From Oligoflexia bacterium (lineage in GTDB: Bacteria > Bdellovibrionota > Bacteriovoracia > Bacteriovoracales > Bacteriovoracaceae), in the NCBI GenBank assembly GCA_015232355.1, contig JADFZW010000006.1, positions 1 through 64,000 of the forward strand: DNA of 64,000 nt, given 5' to 3'. The translations under genes and the position numbers were made by a program. Position 1 is the first letter of the stretch. Each line of letters starts with the position of its first letter. Of this stretch, positions 1-8,150 are shown one piece after another. Under the pieces are notes generated by a model. It worked only from the letters and a program-made list of their open reading frames with translations, did no database searches and was not told the origin of the DNA.

Positions 1-203
1 GCTTCACTGTACCCCAACTCACGATGAGTGTATTCAAAAAGCGAGGAGTATCCCAAATCACAAAATAGACGACGTCTGGAAATTTCTTGTAGATGCGCCA
101 ACACCTCTAGTGTTTGTGCTTTTTCGACAGCAACTAATTTTTTTGTCTTTTCTAATAATTCATAATCTTTGAGAGAAAGAATTTTTTCACTTACAATAGT
201 CAT
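1..203 (-). CDS. HNH-endonuclease-like protein, N-terminal part (cut by window edge)
   Basis: An open frame reads from the ATG at 203 off the left edge of the window. AAGAGGAGC at about 207-215 is a good ribosome binding site. The 67 visible residues are helical and contain LFCDLGYSSLFEYTHRELGY. That pattern is typical of the N-terminal region of the HNH endonuclease-like proteins found in many copies in Bdellovibrio and relatives. The catalytic HNH motif would lie at the C-terminus, outside the window, so nuclease function cannot be confirmed. The family link rests on remembered similarity. Confidence 0.6.
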   Translation of the reverse strand, partial: MTIVSEKILSLKDYELLEKTKKLVAVEKAQTLEVLAHLQEISRRRLFCDLGYSSLFEYTHRELGYSE

Positions 204-976
204 TTGTAGCTCCTCTTAAATTATTTTTTATTCTCATGAAATGAGATTTTTATAGTATATCACAACTTTTAGAGGAGAATTTTCTTCTCAGAATAGTATC
301 TCTTTGAGCTTTAGAAAATTTGAGTTTAAAGGAGAGTAGTTTTATTTTTTTTATGCTTATAATATATATGGGAATGCTTTAGAGGGTATTTAAATAATGA
401 TTAGACAAATGAAATTACAATTTAAAAAAATCATAGAAACAACTACGCAAGAAAAAAATGCATTTAAATCAAAAAAATTCAATCTCTAGATAGTCAACAC
501 TAAGCTTCTAGGGCGCTCTAGAAACTATGTTCTAAATCAATAAAAAAAATCAACCACTGATTTGCCGGCCATCTCCCCCATCTAGAAGGAAAAGAAAAAC
601 TAACTAAGAGAAGAATAATTTACATGATTATACTTAACTGTCTTGGCCAGTATCTCTCGGCCGACCGAAGGGAGGAGGAGGGCCGCCACTTAATAATTAA
701 AGTATAAAAAAAGAATGTCGGCCCGTGCACAAGGGTCTTTCATTGTGGATAAATTAGAACAACTACATAATCATATTCGACAAACACAATTTGAATAAAA
801 ATCTTTAAAAAAATAGGTAAAGTTTTTCTTGAAATTATCGATAGGAAAAAGTAGATAATTAAAGTCAAAAAATTATTTCTATGCTTGAGTGAAAAACATA
901 ACGACAAAGTCGGTGAAAAATAAACCACTGACAAAATCGCTGGAAGACAACACAAAATGATTCACACACATGGTAC
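204..976. other. Non-coding region with GC-rich patch
   Basis: No convincing gene lies in these 773 bases. About 541-735 is clearly richer in G and C than its surroundings. It contains repeated GGCC words, a C-run (CATCTCCCCC) and a later purine run (GGGAGGAGGAGGGCC) that could partly pair with it, plus small hairpins such as TCGG-ccga-CCGA and GCCC-gtgcacaa-GGGT. It could hold a structured RNA or terminators. The rest is AT-rich, with only very short frames, for example 30 codons from 398 without a clear ribosome binding site. Confidence 0.4.
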
Positions 977-3025
977 TCAGACGAGACTCAATTTAATATT
1001 ATAGTGGTAAACTATAGTAAGCAAAGAATTAAAACAGACATGACTAACAATAGAATAACCAATTCCTCTTTTAATGGCCAGAATGGATAAAATAGTTCCC
1101 CAAAAAAATAGTGGAATAAATAAAGCTACCTCTAAACGAACTACTGCAAACATTAGAGATGAAACTACAACTGAAAAAAATTTAGGATAGGATGATAGCA
1201 GACCCTTTAGTATTATTCCTCTAAATGCAATCTCTTCTGCTACTGCCGCCAACAGGGCAAAAAATATTAACTTTGTAGCAATAGCAAATGAAGAATTATT
1301 AGCACTCAAAAAATATAATGGATGTTCCAGCAACATAATCATAAAAAAAGCAGAACTAATTCCAATTATTATAGATAGCAACATCCACCGTTTTCTATCA
1401 TTATGATTTTCTAAATTTAAAATTGAATTATAATTTAATTTATAAAACCACATTAAAAATAAAGAGACTCCAAAACAAAGCACCATCTTGTTAACAAAGA
1501 AAGCAAACAAAATATTTTCCTTTTTAGCTCCATTAATCAAAGTAACGATAATACTACCAACTAATATAATAGTAAAAATGATCCAGGAGATTGCCGGATC
1601 TATTCTCTCTAACCTCACTCTTTTAAAACTTATCAATTGAGAGAGTGATAAATATCCACTTGAGTAAACAATCTGATAATTAAATATTTGTATTGCTGGT
1701 ACTAATATTAACAATGAATAGATTAAATTTACGATAATTACTAACCATTCCCACAACAAACTACTACTATTTATTATTTGCGCTTTAACTAATAATGAGA
1801 AATTCAAAAAAGGAATAAAGACATTTAAATTATTTAATTTAATATCGAAAAGTAAAATAAAAAAGTTCGGTATTATCAATAAAAACATTCCTACGCTAAG
1901 TAGTGCTTGCGCCTGCTGTTGAGTTCTGGCCAAAATAGTTACAAAAAAACTAAAAGCTGAGATTAAAAGTGCCACACTCACTACTGAAAAAAACAACATA
2001 ATAATAGTTTCAGGTTGTAATATTTTTACAATTAAATTTTGAAGGCCGTCCACAGATGAGGAATTAAATTTACCTAGATGATAAAACAATATCACTATTA
2101 ACAAGTAGGGGATTAATCCAATTAATCCCTGAAGTGCAATATTTAAATATTTTCCAATTAAAATCTCCACATGGCCAACAGGATTTAATAGTAGTGGTCT
2201 TAAAGTATGTTTTGTCTTTTCTCCTATAGTGGCATTTATCGTCGGATAGTACATCGCCAACAATAATAAAAATTGAACAAACATTCCCACTAAATATGTT
2301 GAGAGAGATGAATTAACTAAATCGATATAACCTAAGCGATATCTGTGTACTTTGTATGGTTCAAAAAAATCATCATCTTTTCCTATTTTTTTTAACATTT
2401 TTTTCACAACAACTTTATTTTCACTATCTACTATTTGAGCAAAATAATTTTGCGCCATCCATGACTTTTCACTGGAGTGATCTGCAAAAGTGTTTATTAT
2501 TAAGTTACCTTGATCTTGCTTGTAGTACACAAGTAAATCAACTTGCCTCTCTTTCATTTTCTTTGAAATATTTTGTCGTAAGCGTTCTAAGTTTTCCGAG
2601 TAATTAGAATAACTCTTTTTATACTTCAATGTCCTCAATTGTCCCGATTCTTCTGATTGTTCCTTTTCAAAATCTATCAAGCGTTCTATCTCACCATTTT
2701 TAATTTCTGTAGCAAAATAATTATTTTCAAGTATTGTTATTCTCTCATCATTTTTTAATTTATAGACAAAGGGAAGTAAATTTTTCTTTTCGTCATTTAC
2801 TTTCGTATCCTTAGTAGCTTCAATATTTTCTTTCCAATTAAATGAAATATTAAAAACATATTTTTCAATTACATCTACTTTATGTTTCACAACTGTAGGA
2901 ATAAACATAAAACTAATGGCCACGATCAAAAATGGAACTGCAAAATTAGTTAGAAGTAGTGATCTATCTCTAAAACTCTCTCTCAACTCTTTTATAAAAA
3001 TAATTGCAATATTTCTTAACTCCAT
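977..3025 (-). CDS. ABC-2 type permease fused to a CPBP-family membrane protease domain
   Basis: The N-terminal half resembles NatB-type permeases: one membrane span at about residues 24-45, a large extracytoplasmic domain to about 235, then a bundle of hydrophobic segments. The last 100 residues match the CPBP (CAAX-like) intramembrane protease fold, with the paired glutamates EEIAFRG at 597-603 and HVCFN (H662, N666). The usual His of the second motif (FxxxH) is replaced: the segment reads FAVVRL with Arg at 630, so the protease may be inactive. It follows the ATPase gene by 6 bases and surely forms one exporter with it. ABC-permease/CPBP fusions are a known architecture; the substrate is unknown (ions, peptides or antibiotics are possible). 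Confidence 0.85.
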   Translation of the reverse strand: MELRNIAIIFIKELRESFRDRSLLLTNFAVPFLIVAISFMFIPTVVKHKVDVIEKYVFNISFNWKENIEATKDTKVNDEKKNLLPFVYKLKNDERITILENNYFATEIKNGEIERLIDFEKEQSEESGQLRTLKYKKSYSNYSENLERLRQNISKKMKERQVDLLVYYKQDQGNLIINTFADHSSEKSWMAQNYFAQIVDSENKVVVKKMLKKIGKDDDFFEPYKVHRYRLGYIDLVNSSLSTYLVGMFVQFLLLLAMYYPTINATIGEKTKHTLRPLLLNPVGHVEILIGKYLNIALQGLIGLIPYLLIVILFYHLGKFNSSSVDGLQNLIVKILQPETIIMLFFSVVSVALLISAFSFFVTILARTQQQAQALLSVGMFLLIIPNFFILLFDIKLNNLNVFIPFLNFSLLVKAQIINSSSLLWEWLVIIVNLIYSLLILVPAIQIFNYQIVYSSGYLSLSQLISFKRVRLERIDPAISWIIFTIILVGSIIVTLINGAKKENILFAFFVNKMVLCFGVSLFLMWFYKLNYNSILNLENHNDRKRWMLLSIIIGISSAFFMIMLLEHPLYFLSANNSSFAIATKLIFFALLAAVAEEIAFRGIILKGLLSSYPKFFSVVVSSLMFAVVRLEVALFIPLFFWGTILSILAIKRGIGYSIVSHVCFNSLLTIVYHYNIKLSLV

Positions 3026-3031
3026 CTCCTA

Positions 3032-3784
3032 TCACTCTCCCTTATAATTTTTAATCGCATAATAAAAAGCATCGGTCATATTACTTACCTGATGTTTTTT
3101 CATTAACTCTTGGGGATTAGTTACATCTCGAAGTTTACCCTCGTGTAGTATTGCTACCTTGTCACACAAATATTCAACCTCGCTTAAGATATGAGTGGAA
3201 AAAAGTATAGCTTTACCTCTAGATCTTTCCATCTTAATAAAATCCATAATTGATCTACTAGTAATCACATCCAGCGATGCTGTTACCTCATCAAAAATTA
3301 AAATGGGTGGATCATGTAAAACTGTGGCCACAATTAGTGATTTTTGTTTTTGGCCAGAAGATAATTCATTATATCTTTTGTTTTGAAAACCATCTATTTC
3401 AAATAACTCCATCAAATAATCAATTCTTTTTTTAAAAGACTTTTTTTCAATTTTTCTTAAACTTGCAAATAACTCCCAACTCTCCTTAACGGAAAACTTT
3501 TCATAAAGGGCCATCTCTGTCCCCATATGCCCCAACAGATTTTTTACTTTTAGATGATTTTTTTCTTCCTGCAAATTTAAACCAGAGATAGATATCTTCC
3601 CTTCCGTCGCTTGTAAAAAACCCACAATCATATTTATTGTTGTAGTTTTACCAGCGCCATTTGATCCTAGAAGTGCAGTAATCTCTCCATAACATACATC
3701 TAAATCCAAATTAATCACTGCCGCTTTGTCGTGAAAATTTTTACTAAGTCCTCTAATCTCTATTGCCACATCATTTTTTTTCAT
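3032..3784 (-). CDS. ABC transporter ATP-binding protein, NatA-like
   Basis: This is a 250-residue ABC ATPase with all expected motifs: Walker A GSNGAGKTTT (40-49), signature LSSGQ (141-145), Walker B ILIFDE (161-166) and switch histidine H198 in STHILSE. It binds and hydrolyses ATP on the cytoplasmic face to drive the permease encoded immediately downstream. The two genes are 6 bases apart and co-directional. No clear ribosome binding site precedes the ATG. It belongs to the exporter-type (DrrA/NatA/CcmA-like) branch, judging by its single domain and its ABC-2 permease partner. Confidence 0.92.
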   Translation of the reverse strand: MKKNDVAIEIRGLSKNFHDKAAVINLDLDVCYGEITALLGSNGAGKTTTINMIVGFLQATEGKISISGLNLQEEKNHLKVKNLLGHMGTEMALYEKFSVKESWELFASLRKIEKKSFKKRIDYLMELFEIDGFQNKRYNELSSGQKQKSLIVATVLHDPPILIFDEVTASLDVITSRSIMDFIKMERSRGKAILFSTHILSEVEYLCDKVAILHEGKLRDVTNPQELMKKHQVSNMTDAFYYAIKNYKGE

Positions 3785-3874
3785 GTTTATATTTCAAGAT
3801 GATTTACTAAATAATTATTATATTGATGACTATAGAACATTACACAAACACCCTATCGGAAACATTGAAAAAAA

Positions 3875-4840
3875 ATGAATACCAACATGAACAACACTAA
3901 CAACATTCATTGTAAAAATTTAGTTGATAAATATGATGTAATTTTACTTGACGCTTTTGGAGTGCTAGTAAATAATTTTGGTGCCATTCCTGGTGCTAAA
4001 GAGTTTCTTCAATTACTTCATTCTAAAAACAAACCATATTACATTCTAACTAATGGTGCCTCCAAACTTCCCTCTACTATGTCCAAATTTTTTAAATCGC
4101 GAGGTCTTGATATCAATGAGGAAAAAATAATTACCTCTGGTTCAATCATCGCCAATTATTTTAAACAAAATAATTTAGTTGCAAAAAATACTATTGTATT
4201 AGGAACTGATGATTCCAATGCTTACTTAAAATTGGCGGGAGCAAACATTGTACCGATCACACCTCCCTCTACTGATCATACAACAGACTTTGAATCCATA
4301 ATTCCCAACTCTTTTAGTTGGTCAGATATTGAAGTGTTGGCACTTTGTGACGAGTGTGGTTACCCATTCTTATCTTATGTCGATCAAGTATTATCAATCA
4401 TCATACAAAAAATTGAACACAATCAAAAAATAGAACTTATTCTCGCTAATCCAGATCTGTACTATCCAAAAGGACTTGATAATTATGGTATCACAACTGG
4501 TGTAATGGCCAAAATCTTTGAAAATACAATCTATGAACGCTATCTTAATAATCCAATTTCTTCTGATATCGATATAAAAAATATTCCAAAATTTGTAAAC
4601 GTTGGAAAACCAAGTTCAATGATCTTTGAACAAGCATATCAACTCAGCAAAACAAAAAATATGTTAATGATTGGCGATCAACTTAACACTGACATATTAG
4701 GTGCAAATAATTTTGGAATTGATTCTCTTTTTGTTGGAACTGGTGTTGGTGATATTAGACCACTCTTATCTTCATCTTTATCCTCATCTCATTCTCAATA
4801 TCCAACTCCTACCTACATAAAAAAAGATTTACTCTCTTAG
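3875..4840 (+). CDS. HAD-superfamily phosphatase, NagD-like (subfamily IIA)
   Basis: A 321-residue HAD hydrolase. Motif I is ILLDAFGVLVNN near residue 24, motif II is YILTNGAS, the conserved lysine lies in VGKPSSMIF, and motif IV is MIGDQLNTDILGA. The cap layout fits subfamily IIA (NagD, phosphoglycolate/4-nitrophenyl phosphatases). The second aspartate of the usual DxD in motif I is Phe here (DAF). In known IIA members with an aromatic at this site (DVWGV type) the activity is poorly defined. Substrate cannot be read from sequence. It stands alone, divergent from the ABC exporter. Confidence 0.8.
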   Translation: MNTNMNNTNNIHCKNLVDKYDVILLDAFGVLVNNFGAIPGAKEFLQLLHSKNKPYYILTNGASKLPSTMSKFFKSRGLDINEEKIITSGSIIANYFKQNNLVAKNTIVLGTDDSNAYLKLAGANIVPITPPSTDHTTDFESIIPNSFSWSDIEVLALCDECGYPFLSYVDQVLSIIIQKIEHNQKIELILANPDLYYPKGLDNYGITTGVMAKIFENTIYERYLNNPISSDIDIKNIPKFVNVGKPSSMIFEQAYQLSKTKNMLMIGDQLNTDILGANNFGIDSLFVGTGVGDIRPLLSSSLSSSHSQYPTPTYIKKDLLS

Positions 4841-4935
4841 AAACAAGAAGTTTAAGTGCTACCTTGATTCTAGTGCTAGTGGCACACTTATTGCTTTAAT
4901 AATTTTATAGTTTAATTTTTACACTGGAGTAATTT

Positions 4936-6333
4936 ATGAAGTTCCCTTTTAAATCTAGAAATCTATTTGTATCTTTACTATTATCAGTCCTTCCATGCTC
5001 ATATCTTCTAGCAGATTGTAATGTTAATGTTAAAGCTGCCATGCAATCTAAATGGAATAGCAACCAATTTTTAGGAAATGCAAATGGTGATTATATATCA
5101 CTGACTTCTCAAAACGGTGCCGGATGTGCACGCAACTATATTAACGGTTCTATTTACTATGCTAACAATTCCAACACTGGCGGAGCAAAAGTAATTTATG
5201 GATCAATTCTCGCTAAATGGAAAAAGATGGGTGCTGAGAAAAGTTTTCTTGGATATCCCACAACTGATGAAACTGGAACTCCTGATAAAATCGGTCGCTT
5301 TAATCATTTTCAACATGGTTCCATCTATTGGTATCCGGGAGCTGATGCTCATGAAGTTCATGGATTGATAAGAGACAAATGGGCATCACTCGGATGGGAA
5401 AAACATTTTGGATACCCCATTTCTGATGAACTAGTTTCCACAGATGGTGTTGGTAGATATTCTATTTTTCAAAAAGGTAGAATTTATTATCATCCAACTC
5501 ATGGTACACACTACATAGCATATGGACGACTCTATCTTAATTGGGCCGATCATGGAGCAGAGACTGGTACCGTTGGATATCCAACATCAGATCCATATAA
5601 AGCAAATTATGTTTTAACTCAAAATTTTTCTAAAAAAACATTATCTGAAAAAGATGCTGAGATCGCAAACAGTGTTGATTTAAGAGGAGAAATCAATCGT
5701 CGAGGTATTGCTGTTAGAACTCAAGGAGGAAGAGGAACTTGTGTTCAACAAACGATGACTTTTATTTTAGAATATGCTTTGACTGGACTTGCAGGTCAAG
5801 ATTTTAATCATATGTCTATTGATTATTCAACTCAAGCAGGAAACAGAGTTAGTAATGAACAAACTGAACCATCAAACTTTCCTAAGTATCTTGATGGATA
5901 TAATGTTTATGGTACTGTTGTGGCCGCAAGTTGGCCTTATGATTTAAATTATATTTACGACTATGCAACTTCAGATGAGAAAATGACCCAAACTCTAATC
6001 AACAATGGAAAATTTATGATTAGAAAAGGTTTAAAATTAACTGGAAAATTTTTAAAGAGAGATTATCAAGGAGTTGTAACATCAATACAATTAAGTAACC
6101 TTCTCGACTATCTAAAACTTGGAATTCCAGTTGCACAAGCACATTCTGGTCACGCAGAAGCAATTGTTGGATATGTTTTAAATAGTAATGAAGCAGGCGG
6201 TGGACATCTTATCTTAAGAAATAGTTGGGGCCCAAATCATGCTGATCATGGATATGATACAATCACCTTTGCAGATTTCAAAAAAGATTATGCCCCTGGT
6301 GTTGAGTTATTTGCTTTTGATAAAGTAGAATAA
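4936..6333 (+). CDS. Secreted LGFP-repeat protein with papain-like (C1) peptidase domain
   Basis: A signal peptide ends near residue 27. Residues about 60-210 hold three or four LGFP-type repeats (GYPTTDE, FGYPISDE, VGYPTSD blocks, each followed by FxxGxIYY). Such repeats are known in cell-wall or glycan-associated proteins. The C-terminal half is papain-like: catalytic Cys269 in GRGTCVQQT, His406 (or His403) in HSGHAEAIVGY and Asn429 in LRNSWG. The oxyanion-hole Gln is probably the one in RTQGGRG. It is expected to be an exported protease anchored to envelope or prey wall material. LGFP repeats are best known from Gram-positive bacteria, so the fusion is unusual here. TGGAG precedes the ATG. 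Confidence 0.85.
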   Translation: MKFPFKSRNLFVSLLLSVLPCSYLLADCNVNVKAAMQSKWNSNQFLGNANGDYISLTSQNGAGCARNYINGSIYYANNSNTGGAKVIYGSILAKWKKMGAEKSFLGYPTTDETGTPDKIGRFNHFQHGSIYWYPGADAHEVHGLIRDKWASLGWEKHFGYPISDELVSTDGVGRYSIFQKGRIYYHPTHGTHYIAYGRLYLNWADHGAETGTVGYPTSDPYKANYVLTQNFSKKTLSEKDAEIANSVDLRGEINRRGIAVRTQGGRGTCVQQTMTFILEYALTGLAGQDFNHMSIDYSTQAGNRVSNEQTEPSNFPKYLDGYNVYGTVVAASWPYDLNYIYDYATSDEKMTQTLINNGKFMIRKGLKLTGKFLKRDYQGVVTSIQLSNLLDYLKLGIPVAQAHSGHAEAIVGYVLNSNEAGGGHLILRNSWGPNHADHGYDTITFADFKKDYAPGVELFAFDKVE

Positions 6334-6368
6334 CTACCCTTTTAAACACTTGCCAATCTACTCCTTTC

Positions 6369-7403
6369 TCACTCAAATTTTGCAATGTTTTTATATTTAG
6401 CAGGTAATTTATTTTTATCAAAATTTATAGCTTCAAGATTTAAATGTAGAAAATATTCAGAGGGTTCTTCAACAAAAATTTCTGAAATCTTTTTTTTGCC
6501 TTTTAAAATTTTATCTGCCTGCTTGGATGTTTGATTTTTGGCCAACAAATAATAATTAGAAACATATGATAGAAATCCTCCTTTCTTTAGAAGAATTGGA
6601 TCCCAAACAATTATTGGAATATTTAACTTTTTAGTTTTACTATATATCAAATCTAATAATTCAGAAACCATCGTATCTGGCATAATATGAATTACATCCA
6701 CCTTGGAAAAATCATTGCCCTCAATAAACTTCTGAGCTTTGTCTTTATTAATAGCAAATTTAACAGTTAATTCTATATCATTCAAAATATCATCTTTAGA
6801 CTTTTTTGCTTGCTCTAAAGTATTTTTAACATCATTTATTCCATCTTCAGCACTACTATCTCCTTCTTTGGCAATAATTAATACTTTTTTAATGTTGGGA
6901 TTAATTTCTTTTAAAATTCTTAATTGTTTCCCTGTAACAATGCCCGAAGATACACCTGTAATATTTTCAGTTGGTGTCTTTAATGATTTAACAATTCCTG
7001 AAGATAATGGATTTGATACTGGAGTAAAAAGGATGGGAATCGATTTTTTATTTTCTTCTGATGCCTTTTTTAATGCTCTGGTAGCAGGTGTAGAACAAAC
7101 AAAAATCAAATCAAGTTCAGAATCATTTATTAAAGTATCACTAAGTCCCTTCAATTTTATCAAATCACCTTTGGCATTATAATATTTATAGGTAATCTTT
7201 TTCCCCTCTATGTAACCCAACTCTTTCATTCCATCTTTAAAACCTGTAACTGCACTTTCCATTGAATCAACCATTTGAAGTATTCCAACTATAAATTGAT
7301 CTTTGGCCAAGCAAATTTTTGGATTTATAAAAATAATAGTAGTAAAAAAAATACTTAACGAAAAATATATTAGTGTTTTAGTAAGGATTGATTTTAATTG
7401 CAT
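6369..7403 (-). CDS. ABC transporter substrate-binding protein (PF04392-like)
   Basis: The mature part matches the family of substrate-binding proteins near tryptophan/tyrosine-type ABC uptake systems: VGILQMVDS, then GFKDGMKELGYIEGKKI, IFVCSTPATRAL and PILFTPVSNPLSSGIV. A signal peptide (MQLKSILTKTLIYFSLSIFF onward) starts at 7403; AAGG lies about 10 bases upstream of this ATG. An open frame extends 47 codons further upstream but shows no signal sequence there, so the inner start is preferred. No permease or ATPase is adjacent, so it may feed a distant transporter or a sensor. The ligand is unknown. Confidence 0.8.
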   Translation of the reverse strand: MQLKSILTKTLIYFSLSIFFTTIIFINPKICLAKDQFIVGILQMVDSMESAVTGFKDGMKELGYIEGKKITYKYYNAKGDLIKLKGLSDTLINDSELDLIFVCSTPATRALKKASEENKKSIPILFTPVSNPLSSGIVKSLKTPTENITGVSSGIVTGKQLRILKEINPNIKKVLIIAKEGDSSAEDGINDVKNTLEQAKKSKDDILNDIELTVKFAINKDKAQKFIEGNDFSKVDVIHIMPDTMVSELLDLIYSKTKKLNIPIIVWDPILLKKGGFLSYVSNYYLLAKNQTSKQADKILKGKKKISEIFVEEPSEYFLHLNLEAINFDKNKLPAKYKNIAKFE

Positions 7404-7956
7404 TCCCATTCTACCTTTTTTCTTTACCTTAAGAATCTGCACGCCTGCAAAGTTCTTTAGTTTAATAAATTTTTGATAATAAATGTTTGATATAAAAATT
7501 TTATACTTGAATCTGCGTGCTGGCAAATGCTTTGATAATAGCATTTGCCTTAATATTTTCTTTATTCTCTATTCTCTTTTGTTGGAGTTTTTCTCCTCTT
7601 AAATTAAAGAATCAATTTTTTCATAAAAAGATTCCATTGATCAATCATAGCAAATCTCCTCTAGATACAGATAAAATGTAGAGAAACGAACATTGGGTTA
7701 TGATTGGTTAATATGTGGTTATATTAATAATTCACTGAAGTAAGAGATAAATTTCTTATCAGTAATGATTTCATTTCTAGGTGTATCCACCCAAGGGGAC
7801 TCTCCATGGGATCAAATAACTAAACTTCAACTTAACTTTATTAAGTCCAACTTTAGTAAAATATTAAAAACTTATTTTTAGGAAAATTGCCTATTTTGAG
7901 AGTGAAATAATGGTTTACTGAATAAATTTAGATCTGCAAAAAATTTGCTATTTAAA
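7404..7956. other. AT-rich intergenic region
   Basis: No gene of convincing length is seen here. A small hairpin GGAG-ttttt-CTCC lies near 7575. Just downstream of tRNA-His on its strand, GCAAA-aaa-TTTGC at 7936-7948 could be a weak terminator stem. A slightly GC-richer stretch at about 7780-7810 (ATCCACCCAAGGGGACTC) has no recognised function. Confidence 0.4.
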
Positions 7957-8033
7957 TGGGGTGGATGATGGGGCTTGAACCCACGACGCCCAGAACCACA
8001 ATCTGGTGCTCTACCAACTGAACTACATCCACC
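7957..8033 (-). tRNA. tRNA-His (GTG anticodon)
   Basis: The minus strand folds as a complete tRNA. The acceptor stem GTGGATG pairs with CATCCAC. An extra 5' G (position -1) faces C73, the hallmark of tRNA-His, and the 3' CCA is encoded. The anticodon arm is CCAGA-TTGTGGT-TCTGG with anticodon GTG. The T arm contains GGGTTCAAGCCCC. The D arm has AGTTGGTAGAGC. Confidence 0.97.
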
Positions 8034-8045
8034 ATATAATTCATG

Positions 8046-8051
8046 ATTATA
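8046..8051 (-). promoter_or_regulatory. Likely -10 box for tRNA-His
   Basis: The minus strand reads TATAAT 13 bases before the first base of the tRNA, a suitable distance for a -10 element. No good -35 hexamer is visible, so this is only moderately supported. Confidence 0.4.
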
Positions 8052-8150
8052 TATAAAAACTTGCCATAAGTTTAGAAATTTTTTTAGAATATATTAAACT
8101 CAATAATTAAAGTATTGAGCTAACGTCAGTGCAAAACAACTACAAATAAT

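Noticed and set aside
740-955. 71-codon hydrophobic minus-strand frame after the ABC permease gene
   Set aside because: No ribosome binding site, biased composition (Phe/Ile/Leu from AT-rich DNA) and no recognisable domain; likely chance.
7957-8033. tRNA-His as an integration site for a genomic island
   Set aside because: No integrase, no direct repeat of the tRNA end and no mobile genes were found nearby.
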